Below are positions 7,315 to 16,274 of a DNA stretch of 58,117 bases, piece by piece. The DNA is taken from NCBI GenBank assembly GCA_009922615.1, contig RFVF01000027.1, positions 1 to 58,117 of the forward strand. Direction: 5' to 3'. The position numbers and the translations under genes are program-made. This DNA is from Pseudomonadota bacterium. GTDB lineage: Bacteria; Verrucomicrobiota; Verrucomicrobiia; Limisphaerales; SXTU01. How positions within the stretch are numbered: position 1 is the first letter of the stretch; every line of letters begins with the position of its first letter. Under the pieces are notes generated by a model. It had not been told where the DNA came from and did no database searches. It saw nothing but the letters and a program-made list of their open reading frames with translations.

Positions 7315-9462
7315 ATGAGCGACAGCAAACAGGCGCGCATTCTGTCGGTGGACGACTCGGGGGCCTTGCACGAGGTTCTGCGGGCGGCCATGGCCGGGAC
7401 CGAAGGCGGACCGGCGCTCTCATTGACGCCCGTCCGGGTCGGCGAGGCGTTGAGCGTCACCCGGCTGGAGCGCGCTTCGGACAAACCTTACTCCGTTGCC
7501 TTCGTCGCCGTGCCGCCCGTGGCGGCCTTCACCGCCGTGGAGACGGCCGCGCAATTGTCCGCCGAGGATGCTGACTTGCAACTGGTGTTGTGTCCCGCCG
7601 TGGGCAGCCCGGCGCTGGCCGATTTGTTGCGAGCGCGTTTTGGCTCGTCGGATCGCGTGGGTTTGCTTTCCCAACCGTTCGATGCCGCCGAGGCGCGGCA
7701 GTGGGTGCGCGTGTTGTCCGGCAAGGCCGATCTGCATCGCGAGCTGCGCCTGGCCAAGGCCTCGACGGCATCGCTGAACCGCGACCACTTTTCCGCCGCG
7801 ACGGCCAACAAGTCCGGTTTCGAACAGGAAGTGCAATTCGAGCGCGCGTTGATGGACATGTTCCTCTTGAACGTGCCGGACGCGGTGTATTTCAAGGATT
7901 TGGAATCACGCTTCGTGCGCGCCAGCCTCTCGCTGGCGCAGCGCGTCGGTTACGACGATCCGAACGAGTTGGTGGGCAAGAGCGACTTGGATCTCTTCAG
8001 CGAGGAGCACGGGCTGGCGGCCTTCACCGACGAGCAGGAGGTCATCCGCACCGGCAAGCCGATCCTCGGCAAGGTGGAAAAGGAAACGCTGGCGGACGGC
8101 CGCTCCACTTGGGTGCTGACCTCCAAGCTCCCCTGGCGCAACCCGATGGGGGCGGTGATCGGCACGTTCGGCATCAGCAAAGACATCACCGCGCTCAAGC
8201 GGGCCGAGGAGGAGCTGCAAGACGCCAGCGACATGCTGCAGGCGTTGCTGGATAACATCCCCGACCGCATCTACTTCAAGAACGCCCAGTCGCGGTTCAT
8301 CAAAGTCGGCAAGGCGCTCGTGAAAAGGCTGGGCCTGACCTCGCCCGAGCAGGTCATCGGCAAGACGGATTTTGATTTTCACCCGCCGGAACTCGCGCGG
8401 CAGTTCATTCACGACGAGGAACACATCATGGCCACGGGCGAGGCCATCATCGCCAAGGTGGAAAAGCAGGTTGGTCCCGGTGGCGAGCCGATTTGGGCCT
8501 CGGTGACGAAGGTGCCCATCTACGACCGGCTCGGGCAGATCGCCGGCATCATCGGCATCTCGCGAGACATCACCGCTCTCAAACACGCCGAGGAAGAACT
8601 GCAAGCGAAGAGCAAGGAACTCATCGAGGCTTCACGCGCCGCCGGCATGGCCGAAGTGGCGACCGGCGTTCTGCACAATGTCGGTAACGTGCTCAACAGT
8701 GTGAACGTCGCCGCCACCGTGGTGAGTGACATGGTCCGCCGCAGCAAGGCCGTGAACCTCGCGCGTCTGGCCGCGATGCTCAAGGACCACGGGCAGGACC
8801 TGAGCGCGTTCCTCACCACCGACGAAAAGGGCAAGCAAATCCCCGCCTACCTTGAACAGCTCGGCAAGCATCTGGCCGATGAGCAGCACACGCTCCTGCG
8901 CGAGCTGGATGAAATGCGCAAAAGCGTGGATCACATCCGCGACATCGTCGCCACGCAGCAGGGCTATGCGAAGGTGGGTGGCACCGTCGAGCCAATCGTC
9001 GCTGCGGACCTCGTCGAGATGGCGTTGCGCATGCAGCTCACCGCGTTGACGCGTCACGATGTGACCGTGAACCGGCAGTTCAGCCCTGTGCCGACCGTGC
9101 TGGCCGAGAAGCACAAGGTGCTGCAAATTCTCAACAACCTCATCCGCAATGCGAAGCAGGCGATGGAGGCGAACCTGGACGGCAAGAAGCATCTTACGGT
9201 CCGCATCGCCCCCAACGGGCGTGGCGGCGTGAGTATCCAGGTGCTGGACAACGGCATGGGCATTTCCCAAGAGAACCTGCAAAAGATCTTTGCCCACGGT
9301 TTCACCACCCGGCAGAGCGGCCACGGCTTTGGTCTGCACAGCGCCGCCCTGGCCGCGAAGGAAATGGGCGGTTCCCTCACCGTCCACAGCGAAGGCGTCG
9401 GCAAAGGCGCCATGTTCAGTCTCGATCTTCCGGCCCAGCCCAAAGAAGGAAAACAATCTTGA
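7315..9462 (+). CDS. Sensor histidine kinase with degenerate N-terminal receiver and two PAS domains
   Basis: A 715-residue protein without obvious membrane segments, so probably cytoplasmic. Order: a receiver-like domain (residues ~8-140) beginning ARILSVDDSG, two PAS domains (~175-295 and ~300-420, each with YFK and a GT/GIxGISRDIT-type end), a short coiled coil, a phospho-acceptor helix with GVLHNVGNVLNS (His454), and a HATPase domain with NLIRNAKQAM, DNGMGI and GHGFGLHSAA. The receiver appears to lack its phospho-acceptor Asp: the position reads FVAVPP, where the partner below reads FVDVRMPP. The ATG at 7315 precedes the family sequence. The upstream in-frame extension to 7279 is unsupported. 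The stop overlaps the next gene's TTG start, so the two are coupled. Confidence 0.9.
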   Translation: MSDSKQARILSVDDSGALHEVLRAAMAGTEGGPALSLTPVRVGEALSVTRLERASDKPYSVAFVAVPPVAAFTAVETAAQLSAEDADLQLVLCPAVGSPALADLLRARFGSSDRVGLLSQPFDAAEARQWVRVLSGKADLHRELRLAKASTASLNRDHFSAATANKSGFEQEVQFERALMDMFLLNVPDAVYFKDLESRFVRASLSLAQRVGYDDPNELVGKSDLDLFSEEHGLAAFTDEQEVIRTGKPILGKVEKETLADGRSTWVLTSKLPWRNPMGAVIGTFGISKDITALKRAEEELQDASDMLQALLDNIPDRIYFKNAQSRFIKVGKALVKRLGLTSPEQVIGKTDFDFHPPELARQFIHDEEHIMATGEAIIAKVEKQVGPGGEPIWASVTKVPIYDRLGQIAGIIGISRDITALKHAEEELQAKSKELIEASRAAGMAEVATGVLHNVGNVLNSVNVAATVVSDMVRRSKAVNLARLAAMLKDHGQDLSAFLTTDEKGKQIPAYLEQLGKHLADEQHTLLRELDEMRKSVDHIRDIVATQQGYAKVGGTVEPIVAADLVEMALRMQLTALTRHDVTVNRQFSPVPTVLAEKHKVLQILNNLIRNAKQAMEANLDGKKHLTVRIAPNGRGGVSIQVLDNGMGISQENLQKIFAHGFTTRQSGHGFGLHSAALAAKEMGGSLTVHSEGVGKGAMFSLDLPAQPKEGKQS
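9444..9450 (+). promoter_or_regulatory. Strong ribosome binding site supporting a TTG start
   Basis: AGAAGGA lies 8 bases upstream of the TTG at 9459. It supports the TTG, which overlaps the preceding TGA stop, as the start of the response regulator gene. Confidence 0.75.
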
Positions 9463-10736
9463 GCAGCATCCCTGAAAACAAACGCATCCTGGTCATCGAC
9501 GACAACCGGGCCATTCACGAGGACTTCCGCAAGGTGCTCACCGACACCGGTGGCGACACCGGACTGGAGGCCGCCGAGGAGGCGCTCTTCGGTGATACCG
9601 CCGCGTCCCAACCCAAGCGCGTGACCTTCCAGTTGGACTACGCTTCGCAAGGACTGGAGGGTGTCGAGAAAATCCAGCAGGCCCGCGGCGCGGGCACTCC
9701 GTTTGCCATGGCGTTTGTCGATGTGCGGATGCCGCCGGGCATTGATGGCATCGAGACGGCGGCTAAAATCTGGGAGGTCGCCCCTGACACGCAGGTCGTC
9801 ATCTGCACCGCCTACTCTGACTATTCGTGGGACGAGATGATCGCCAAGCTCGGATACTCCGACCGGCTCGTGCTGCTCAAGAAGCCGTTCGACAACGTCG
9901 AAGTGCTCCAGCTCGCTTGCGCCATGACGGAGAAATGGCGGCTCGTGCAGGAAGCCAAGCTCAAGCTCGAACAACTCGAACGCATGGTGGCCGCGCGCAC
10001 CGCCGAACTGCGCAACTCCATGGACCTGCTCCAGCAGAGCGTCAACAACTACAAGCGCACCGAACAGCGGCTGCGCCGCAGCGAGGAACGCTTCCGCCTC
10101 ATCACGGAAAACGCTGCCGATCTCATCGTCGTCGTGGACGGCACCGGCCGGCCGCAATACCTCAGCCCGTCCGTCGTCCACTCGCTCGGCTACGCGGCGG
10201 AGGAGTTGCACCGCGGCTCGCTCTTCTCGCTCATTCACCCCGAAGACCGCGCCTCCACCGTGGACGCACTGAAGTCGGCCCTGCGGCAGAGCACCGACCA
10301 GGTGCTGGAATACCGCCTTCAGCACAAGCTCGGGCACTGGCGCAAGTTCGAAGCGCACGCCAGCGTGGTGAAGGAAGGTGAAACCAACGCCGGCAACCTC
10401 GTGCTCGTCTCGCGGGACATCACTGAGCGCGACCGGGCCGAAAAGGAAAACTTCCGGCTCGCTCTCCAACTGAAACATGCAGGCGATTCCGGCAGCCTCG
10501 CCACCTTGGCCACCGCCATCGCCACCGAACTCGGCCCGCTGCTGGAAGCGGTGCGCGACAAGGTGCGGTTCGCCGAGGAAGGCGCCCGCAAGCTACAGCC
10601 GCTGGTGCGCGCCGACCAGACCACCGATGCTGAGTATCTCGCCAGTGAAGTGCCCAAAGCCCTCGCCGAGTGCCAGGCCAGCATCGAGCGCATCACGGAC
10701 GTCCTGGCCGAGATTGCCACGAACGCCACGGGGTAA
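9459..10736 (+). CDS. Response regulator with PAS domain, partner of the upstream kinase
   Basis: A 425-residue protein. The receiver domain (~8-165) starts RILVIDDNRAIHEDF, carries the phospho-acceptor Asp88 in FVDVRMPPGIDG and ends with the conserved Lys in LLKKPFD. A coiled coil (~165-205) is followed by a PAS domain (~208-325, RFRLITENAADLIVVVD to LVSRDITERD). The last ~100 residues are helical and have no DNA-binding or kinase motif that I can see, so the output is unknown. The gene is translationally coupled to the kinase. The longer-than-usual receiver contains an insert between its first helix and the Asp. Confidence 0.88.
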   Translation: MSSIPENKRILVIDDNRAIHEDFRKVLTDTGGDTGLEAAEEALFGDTAASQPKRVTFQLDYASQGLEGVEKIQQARGAGTPFAMAFVDVRMPPGIDGIETAAKIWEVAPDTQVVICTAYSDYSWDEMIAKLGYSDRLVLLKKPFDNVEVLQLACAMTEKWRLVQEAKLKLEQLERMVAARTAELRNSMDLLQQSVNNYKRTEQRLRRSEERFRLITENAADLIVVVDGTGRPQYLSPSVVHSLGYAAEELHRGSLFSLIHPEDRASTVDALKSALRQSTDQVLEYRLQHKLGHWRKFEAHASVVKEGETNAGNLVLVSRDITERDRAEKENFRLALQLKHAGDSGSLATLATAIATELGPLLEAVRDKVRFAEEGARKLQPLVRADQTTDAEYLASEVPKALAECQASIERITDVLAEIATNATG

Positions 10737-10757
10737 CCGTGCGTATGCGGTCGGCGA

Positions 10758-12899
10758 TCAGGGGCGTTTCCGCAGCTTGACCACCGGCACCCGCGCTTTG
10801 GATTTTGCGGCTTTCCCCTGCGGGGCCGGTTCATCCGAGGCCAGCCGGATGAATTCCATCTGGCTGCGCACCGGGGCTTTCCCTCGCTTTGGACTCGGGC
10901 GCACGTAGGAACCGTCCGGCTGCAGCAGCCGCGCCTTGGCCGTGTCCGCCAGCACCAACTCGAGCAACTCGCGTTGCACTCGGTCGCGCAGGTTGCCATC
11001 CTCGATGGGAAAAACCACCTCGACTCGGCGGAAGAAATTGCGCGGCATCCAGTCCGCGCTGCCGACGAAGACCTCGGGCTGGCAGGCGTTTTCGAAAAAG
11101 AAGATGCGGCTGTGTTCGAGGAACCGGTCCACGATGCTGCGCACGGTGATGGTCTCGCTCACTCCCTTCACGCCGGGGCGCAGACAGCAGATGCCGCGCA
11201 CGATGAGGTCAATCTTCACGCCCGCCTGCGACGCGCGGTAGAGGGCCTCGATGATCTGGCGGTCCACGAGCGAGTTCATCTTGGCGATGATCCGTGCCGG
11301 CAGGCCGCGCTTCGCGTTGGTCGTTTCGCGTTCGATGAGCTTGAGCACCCGGGCGTGCAGCTCGAAGGGCGCGACCAACAATTTGCGCGTGCCCTGGAAC
11401 TGACAGATGCCGGTCAGCAGGTTGAAGAGCGAAGAAACATCATCGCCGAAATCCACGCGGCACGTCAGCAGGCCGAGGTCCGTGTAGAAGCGCGCGGTGG
11501 TCGCGTTGTAATTGCCCGTGGCAAGGTGGACGTAGCGGCGGATGCCGTCGGCGTCGCGGCGAACCACCAGCGTCATCTTGCCGTGAACCTTGTAGCCCAC
11601 GAGGCCATAGACCACGTGGACGCCCGCCTCCTCCAGCCGCCGCGCCCATGCGATGTTGTTCGCTTCGTCGAAGCGCGCCTTCAGCTCGACGACGGCCGTG
11701 ACCTGCTTGCCGTTGCGCACGGCGTTCATCAGCGCGCCGACGATGCGCGGGTCACCGCCGGTGCGGTAGAGCGTCATCTTGATCGCCAGCACCTCCGGGT
11801 CTTCCGCGGCCTGTGCGAGGAAATCGACCACGCTGCTGAAATTATCAAAGGGGTGGTGCAGCAGCACGTCGCGCTCGCGGATGGCGGCGAAGAGATCCGA
11901 CTGGTCGCGCAGCGCCGGGGCGACGCGCGCAATGAACGGCGGGTCGCGCAGCTCCGGCGAGTGGTCACCCTCGACGATGGTCATCAGCCGCACCGGGTTG
12001 ATCGGGCCGTCGACGACGTAGAGGTCGTCCTCGGCGAGGTGCAACTTCACTAGCAGCTCCGCGCGGATTTCCTCGGGACAGTCCACTGAGACTTCAAGCC
12101 GCACGCCTTCGCCCTTGCGGCGGTTGTGGAGCTCGTCTTCGACAGCCTTGAGCAGGTTTGCGGAGTCCTCCTCGTCAATGTAGAGCTCGCTGTTGCGCGT
12201 GACGCGGAATTGCCAATGCCCGAGCAACTTCGTCCCCGGAAACAGGTCAGCGAGATAGTGGCCGACAAGATGCGCAAGGAAAACGTAATCCTGCCGCGAG
12301 TCGGAGCGGGGTAGCTTCACGAGTCGGGGCAAGGCGCGCGGCACCTGCACCACGGCGAGCCGGCTTTGGGTTTCGCCGTTTTGCCGCACCTCCAACTGCA
12401 CAATTAGGTTCAGCGTCTTGTTGAGCAGTTGTGGAAACGGATGCGCGGGGTCGAGCCCCAGCGGCGTGAGCACGGGCCAGACTTGTTTCTGGAAATAGCT
12501 CTCCACCCAGACACGGTCGGCGGGGCCAAGCTCGGTAAAGTCCAGGAAGCGAATCCCGCTCGCCGCCAGCGCGGGCACGAGCTGCTCGCGCCAGCAGCGG
12601 AACTGCGCCTCCACCATCTCGCGCACGCGGCGGGTGATGGCGCGGAAGGTTTCCGACGCCGTCAGCCCGTCCACGCTGCGCTCGACCACGTCGCTTTCAA
12701 TCTGCTGCTTGATGCCGGCCACGCGCACTTCGAAGAACTCGTCGAGGTTCGAGCTGGTGATGCAGAAGAACTTCACGCGCTCCAGCAACGGCGTGGTGGG
12801 GTCGAGCGCCTCGTCGAGCACGCGCTGGTTGAAGGCCAGCCAGCTCAACTCGCGGTTGAGGAAATGCTCCGGGCCGAACTGGGTGGTGCTGGTAGGCAT
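10758..12899 (-). CDS. ppk1: Polyphosphate kinase 1
   Basis: A 713-residue protein, the normal length for PPK1, which reversibly transfers the gamma-phosphate of ATP to inorganic polyphosphate. The four-domain layout is complete. The N domain begins LNRELSWLAFNQRVLDEA and includes SSNLDEFFEVRV. The catalytic core has the active-site histidine in YKVHGKMTL, followed by HLATGNYNATTARFYTD. A second phospholipase-D-like half carries VRGICCLRPG and SADWMPRNFFRRVEV. The ATG at 12899 is preferred over an in-frame one at 12926, because the extra residues are not family-like. It is convergent with the response regulator gene, with a 21-base gap. The C-terminus ends in a basic tail. Confidence 0.96.
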   Translation of the reverse strand: MPTSTTQFGPEHFLNRELSWLAFNQRVLDEALDPTTPLLERVKFFCITSSNLDEFFEVRVAGIKQQIESDVVERSVDGLTASETFRAITRRVREMVEAQFRCWREQLVPALAASGIRFLDFTELGPADRVWVESYFQKQVWPVLTPLGLDPAHPFPQLLNKTLNLIVQLEVRQNGETQSRLAVVQVPRALPRLVKLPRSDSRQDYVFLAHLVGHYLADLFPGTKLLGHWQFRVTRNSELYIDEEDSANLLKAVEDELHNRRKGEGVRLEVSVDCPEEIRAELLVKLHLAEDDLYVVDGPINPVRLMTIVEGDHSPELRDPPFIARVAPALRDQSDLFAAIRERDVLLHHPFDNFSSVVDFLAQAAEDPEVLAIKMTLYRTGGDPRIVGALMNAVRNGKQVTAVVELKARFDEANNIAWARRLEEAGVHVVYGLVGYKVHGKMTLVVRRDADGIRRYVHLATGNYNATTARFYTDLGLLTCRVDFGDDVSSLFNLLTGICQFQGTRKLLVAPFELHARVLKLIERETTNAKRGLPARIIAKMNSLVDRQIIEALYRASQAGVKIDLIVRGICCLRPGVKGVSETITVRSIVDRFLEHSRIFFFENACQPEVFVGSADWMPRNFFRRVEVVFPIEDGNLRDRVQRELLELVLADTAKARLLQPDGSYVRPSPKRGKAPVRSQMEFIRLASDEPAPQGKAAKSKARVPVVKLRKRP

Positions 12900-13005
12900 G
12901 CCAAAGGGTGCGCAGCTTAGGCACACGGAGCGGGGCTGGGAAGTGACAATTGCGTGGCGAAGCGGCGGGCTGGGAATCTCCGCCCATCCCGGTTACCATC
13001 GGCCC

Positions 13006-13713
13006 GTGTCGAATCCACAACCACCGCGCCGTCTAGACCAGTTGCTCTCCGCCTGCGGTTATTGCAGCCGTAGCGACGCCCGCCTCTGGGTGCGCGGTGG
13101 CCGTGTGCTCGTCAACGGCCAGCCCGCCAAGGCCTTCGACCAGAAAGCCCGCGCGGCGGAAGTTCAGGTCGATGGCGAGCCGGTGGATTCACCCGAGGGC
13201 ATCCTCGTCCTGCTGCACAAGCCCGTCGGCTACGTCTGCTCGCACGACGCCAAGGAAGGCCCGCGCGTGTTCGACCTCGTGCCCAAGCGCTGGCTCAAGC
13301 GCAATCCGCCGGTCACGACCGTGGGCCGGCTGGACAAGGACGCCACCGGCGCGCTCGTCATCACGGATCAGGGCGACTTGGTTCATCGTTGGACTTCGCC
13401 GAAGCGCCACGTGACGAAGTTGTATGAAGTGACCGTGGACAAAGACCTTGATGCGCGGCTCGTCAGCGTTTTCGCGTCCGGGGAACTGCGCCTGGATGAC
13501 GAGCCCAAGCCGTGTCTGCCGGCAAAGCTGGAGATCGTCAGTGCGCGCGCGGCGAAGCTCGAACTCACCGAAGGCAAATACCATCAGGTGAAGCGCATGT
13601 TCGCGAGTCAGGGCTGGTTGGTCACGCGATTGCATCGCAGCCGCTTCGGAGATTTCGAACTGGGCGATTTGCCTGTGGGTCAGTGGCAGCGGATTCTTTT
13701 GGCCACTCAATAA
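13006..13713 (+). CDS. rsuA: Pseudouridine synthase, RsuA family
   Basis: A 235-residue protein from a GTG start. An N-terminal S4 RNA-binding domain (RRLDQLLSACGYCSRSDARL to GGRVLVNG) is followed by the catalytic domain. That domain carries the conserved Asp in VGRLDKDATGALVIT, and the late KYHQVKRMF motif typical of RsuA/RluB/E/F enzymes. RsuA modifies U516 of 16S rRNA. The sequence does not by itself separate RsuA from RluE or RluF. GTG 13006 is chosen because it directly precedes the S4 domain. The longer in-frame extension runs antisense over ppk1 and is not coding-like. Confidence 0.88.
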   Translation: MSNPQPPRRLDQLLSACGYCSRSDARLWVRGGRVLVNGQPAKAFDQKARAAEVQVDGEPVDSPEGILVLLHKPVGYVCSHDAKEGPRVFDLVPKRWLKRNPPVTTVGRLDKDATGALVITDQGDLVHRWTSPKRHVTKLYEVTVDKDLDARLVSVFASGELRLDDEPKPCLPAKLEIVSARAAKLELTEGKYHQVKRMFASQGWLVTRLHRSRFGDFELGDLPVGQWQRILLATQ

Positions 13714-13788
13714 ACACAGATGAAACACGGATAAAGGTGCGACTGCCTCGCCTCCAACCCGTGTTCAGTCCGTGTTCAATCCGTGGCT
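13714..13788 (+). repeat. Word-type inverted repeat, family A (ACACGGAT / ATCCGTGTTCA)
   Basis: The left part holds ACACAGATGAAACACGGAT. The right part holds the same words on the other strand (CCGTGTTCAGTCCGTGTTCAATCCGTGG in pieces). It starts at the first base after the rsuA stop. On the other strand it supplies the last codons of the CWC protein gene, so the two genes end inside one repeat. Confidence 0.6.
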
Positions 13789-13968
13789 CTGATGCTTCGC
13801 GATGCGGGCGCGCAGGCACGTGGGACACAAGCATTCGGCGGTGGGGTCGGTTGGCATCGGCACGCGCGGCAGCTCCATGCACCAACAAGTGTTCGCGGCA
13901 CAGTGCGCGAGGCAATCAAACGTCATGCCGCATTGCGGGCATTGCTTCTTCTCAGCGTGACGGCTCAT
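13765..13968 (-). CDS. Small cysteine-rich CWC-type zinc-binding protein
   Basis: A 67-residue protein with CPQCG near the N-terminus, then CLAHCAANTCWC, and CLCPTCL near the C-terminus. This matches the Cys_rich_CWC family, small proteins of unknown function named for their Cys-Trp-Cys motif. The ATG at 13968 begins MSRHAEKKQCP. A longer in-frame extension to 14196 runs through the TonB receptor gene and is rejected. The final residues (HGLNTD) are encoded by the repeat at 13714-13788, so the natural C-terminus may have been altered by repeat insertion. It is transcribed in the same direction as the TonB receptor upstream of it (78 bases apart). Confidence 0.78.
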   Translation of the reverse strand: MSRHAEKKQCPQCGMTFDCLAHCAANTCWCMELPRVPMPTDPTAECLCPTCLRARIAKHQSHGLNTD

Positions 13969-14045
13969 GGGATGAATTGTAGTCGTTGAGTCGGGGGAGG
14001 CGGAAAGACTCCGTTCCCCCAGGCCTCGGCGGCTACGCGGCCAAC

Positions 14046-16061
14046 TCAGAAAGTCGCGGTGAAGCCGAGCTGGAAGTTCAGGCCCGGTGCGGGGTTGTGG
14101 CGGAGTGCCGTGACGAACGTGTTGTAGGTCGGAAACTGCTCGTAGAGCCGGTCGAGCAGGTTGTTCACCGCTGCGTAGGTCGTTAGGTTCATCCACTGGT
14201 AGCTCAACTTCGTGTTCACCACGGTGTAGGTGTTTTGTGAGAGCGCGTTGGGCAGATCGTTGAAGCGCCGTTGGCCGGTGACATAGATCGTCTCAACGCG
14301 CCAGAGCCAGCCGGTCGCAGGACGAAGATTCACGCCGCCGTTCACCTGCCACTCGGGCACGAGCACCTGCCGCTGCCCGGCATACGCACCGCTCGTGAAG
14401 TGTGCGTCCGACCACGTCGCGCTGAAGTCCAGGTCCACCCAGTCGGCTGGCCGCGAGTTCAAGGCGAGCTCCACGCCTTGCCGGATGGCGTTGGCGTTGT
14501 TGTTCCCGAAGGTTGCCGGGTCGGAGAAAATGTCGTCCTGCACCCAGCTGTTGTAGTAGGCAAGGCTGCCGCCGAGGATCGCGTGGCGCTGGCTGCGCAG
14601 GCCGAACTCAACCGTGCGCGCGTCCACCGGGACGAGCGAGGGGTTGCTGGCGAAGCGCGGGTCGCCGCTCACGATGTCGTTGGCGCTGGGCAGGCGATAG
14701 GCTTGCGAGAGCGAGACCCAAGCCGAGGACTTTTCCGCGAACTCGTAGTGCAGGCTGACCTTGGGGCTCCACACGTTGTTCTGCTTGGTTCCGGTGAACG
14801 GCGGCGGCGGCGGGAACAGGTTGGGGATGTCGAGGTCCGAGCTGCGGTGATCGAAGCGCACGCCGGCCGCGAGCGACAGCTTGGGCAGCAGTTGCAGCGT
14901 GTCCTGCGCGAAAAGACTCAACGTGGTCGAGTCGAGCACCGTGGTCGTCGTGCCGAAGCCCTCGATGGTCTGCGCGAACTCCTGCCGCACCGCTTCGCCG
15001 CCGAAGGTCAGCGTGTTGGCGCGCTGTCCCGGCTCGGTCTTCCAATCCAATTGCACCGTGCTGCCGTAGCTGGGCTGCACCGTGGTGACCTTCGCGAAGC
15101 CGGTGCCGAAGCCGTTGTCCTTCGTCGCATACGCCTTCGCGTTCACGGTCCACGCTTCCTCGAAGGTCTTGTGGTAGTCCACCCAGCCGCGATGCAGCTC
15201 CTGCTCGAAGGTGAACTGCGTCGCGCCGCGCTGGCGCGGGTTCGCCGCGAACTGCGCGGGCGTGAGGATATCCGGGTTCTCGCTGTAGTCGTCGTGGAAC
15301 TGGTAGCCGAAGGTGAAGCGGCCTGCCGGAGTCTCGACCGACGGTTTGGCGAGCAGGTTCCAGCCGCGGTAATTCGCGCCGTCGCGCCAGCCAGCCCATT
15401 CGTTGCGGCTGCCGGTGAGGACGTAGCTGAACGTGTTCGTGCGACCGGTCAACGCGAAGTTGCCTTGGTAGAAACCGAGGTTGCCGCCGCTCGCGCCCAG
15501 GCTGCCGGCGAGCGGCTTGTTCGCCGCTTCCTTCGTGATGATGTTGATTACGCCTGCCGCCGCACCCTCGCCGTAAATCGTCGAGGCTCCGCCGCGGATG
15601 ATCTCCACGCGCTCGATGGCGGCGAGCGGCACGGAATTCCAGAGGAAGAAGCCGCCGCCTGCGTCGTTCGCGCGGACGCCGTCCACGAGGATCAGCGTGC
15701 CCGCCTTGTCACCAAAGCCGCGCAAACTGAACTGCGACTGCTGGCCCGCGAAGCCGACGGTGTCCAGCGACGTAAAACCCACCTGCTGCCGCAGCAGCTC
15801 CGGCAGCGTGAAGGCCGGTGATTGCGCGATGGCCTCACGCGTGATGACGGTGACGTTGGCCGGGACCTTCTCCACCGCGACCGTCTCCTCCGGCAGGCGC
15901 GTGGCCGTCACGACGAGCGGCGGAAGTTGAACTGGCGAGTTGGTTTGTTTCTCCTGCGCCACGGCGCTCGCCGAGAGGATAGCGAGCAGAGGATAGAGAC
16001 TGGAACGAACGGCGCTTTTCCTACTGATTATTGAACACTGTTTACTGATTAGCCTTTTCAT
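14046..16061 (-). CDS. TonB-dependent outer-membrane receptor, probable cobalamin/corrinoid transporter
   Basis: A ~671-residue protein with a signal sequence (hydrophobic LYPLLAILSASAVAQ). It is followed by a TonB-box-like segment (LPPLVVTATRLPE), a plug domain (~residues 50-175, with FSLRGFGD, LVDGVRAND and IERVEIIRGGASTIYGEGAAAGVINIIT) and a 22-strand-type barrel ending in phenylalanine (FTATF). Control by a cobalamin riboswitch upstream points to uptake of vitamin B12 or another corrinoid, BtuB-like in role. The ATG at 16061 is preferred over a GTG at 16073. Codons 2-13 are made of a repeat word, so the n-region of the signal peptide comes from repeat DNA. No btuCDF genes are in the window. 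Confidence 0.9.
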   Translation of the reverse strand: MKRLISKQCSIISRKSAVRSSLYPLLAILSASAVAQEKQTNSPVQLPPLVVTATRLPEETVAVEKVPANVTVITREAIAQSPAFTLPELLRQQVGFTSLDTVGFAGQQSQFSLRGFGDKAGTLILVDGVRANDAGGGFFLWNSVPLAAIERVEIIRGGASTIYGEGAAAGVINIITKEAANKPLAGSLGASGGNLGFYQGNFALTGRTNTFSYVLTGSRNEWAGWRDGANYRGWNLLAKPSVETPAGRFTFGYQFHDDYSENPDILTPAQFAANPRQRGATQFTFEQELHRGWVDYHKTFEEAWTVNAKAYATKDNGFGTGFAKVTTVQPSYGSTVQLDWKTEPGQRANTLTFGGEAVRQEFAQTIEGFGTTTTVLDSTTLSLFAQDTLQLLPKLSLAAGVRFDHRSSDLDIPNLFPPPPPFTGTKQNNVWSPKVSLHYEFAEKSSAWVSLSQAYRLPSANDIVSGDPRFASNPSLVPVDARTVEFGLRSQRHAILGGSLAYYNSWVQDDIFSDPATFGNNNANAIRQGVELALNSRPADWVDLDFSATWSDAHFTSGAYAGQRQVLVPEWQVNGGVNLRPATGWLWRVETIYVTGQRRFNDLPNALSQNTYTVVNTKLSYQWMNLTTYAAVNNLLDRLYEQFPTYNTFVTALRHNPAPGLNFQLGFTATF
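16024..16056 (-). repeat. Word-type repeat, family B (ATCAGTAAACAGTGTTCAATAATCAGT), single arm inside the TonB receptor start
   Basis: Read on the minus strand, a 7-base word (ATCAGTA/ATCAGTG-like) and GTTCA repeat in tandem. The same words form an inverted pair at 22776-22877. Here the repeat is translated as LISKQCSIIS in the signal-peptide n-region. Confidence 0.6.
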
Positions 16062-16143
16062 CTGATCTTTCACTGCGAGCCCCGCGCGGGTTCTTCAAGC
16101 GCGCGGAGCGGTTGGTGCTGGAGACCAGATGGGAGGTGAAAAT

Positions 16144-16181
16144 GAAAAAGCCTTCACCTCCGCAAATTGGAGAATGAAGGC
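16144..16181 (-). terminator. Rho-independent terminator between the cobalamin riboswitch and the receptor gene
   Basis: On the minus strand GCCTTCATTCTCC pairs with GGAGGTGAAGGC around a short AT-rich loop and is followed by TTTTTC. Its place between the aptamer and the coding start suggests it is the expression platform: ligand binding would favour termination. Confidence 0.8.
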
Positions 16182-16274
16182 ATCTCGGAATCCCGCCGAA
16201 AGACAGTTTGACGGGCTGGCCTCATCCTTCTCTTTGTCGGAGAAGCGGGCGCGCGTGAGCACGCCCTGACGAGC

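Noticed and set aside
13969-14196. N-terminal extension of the CWC protein
   Set aside because: It runs through the 3' end of the TonB receptor and is not Cys-rich. The ATG at 13968 fits the family length.
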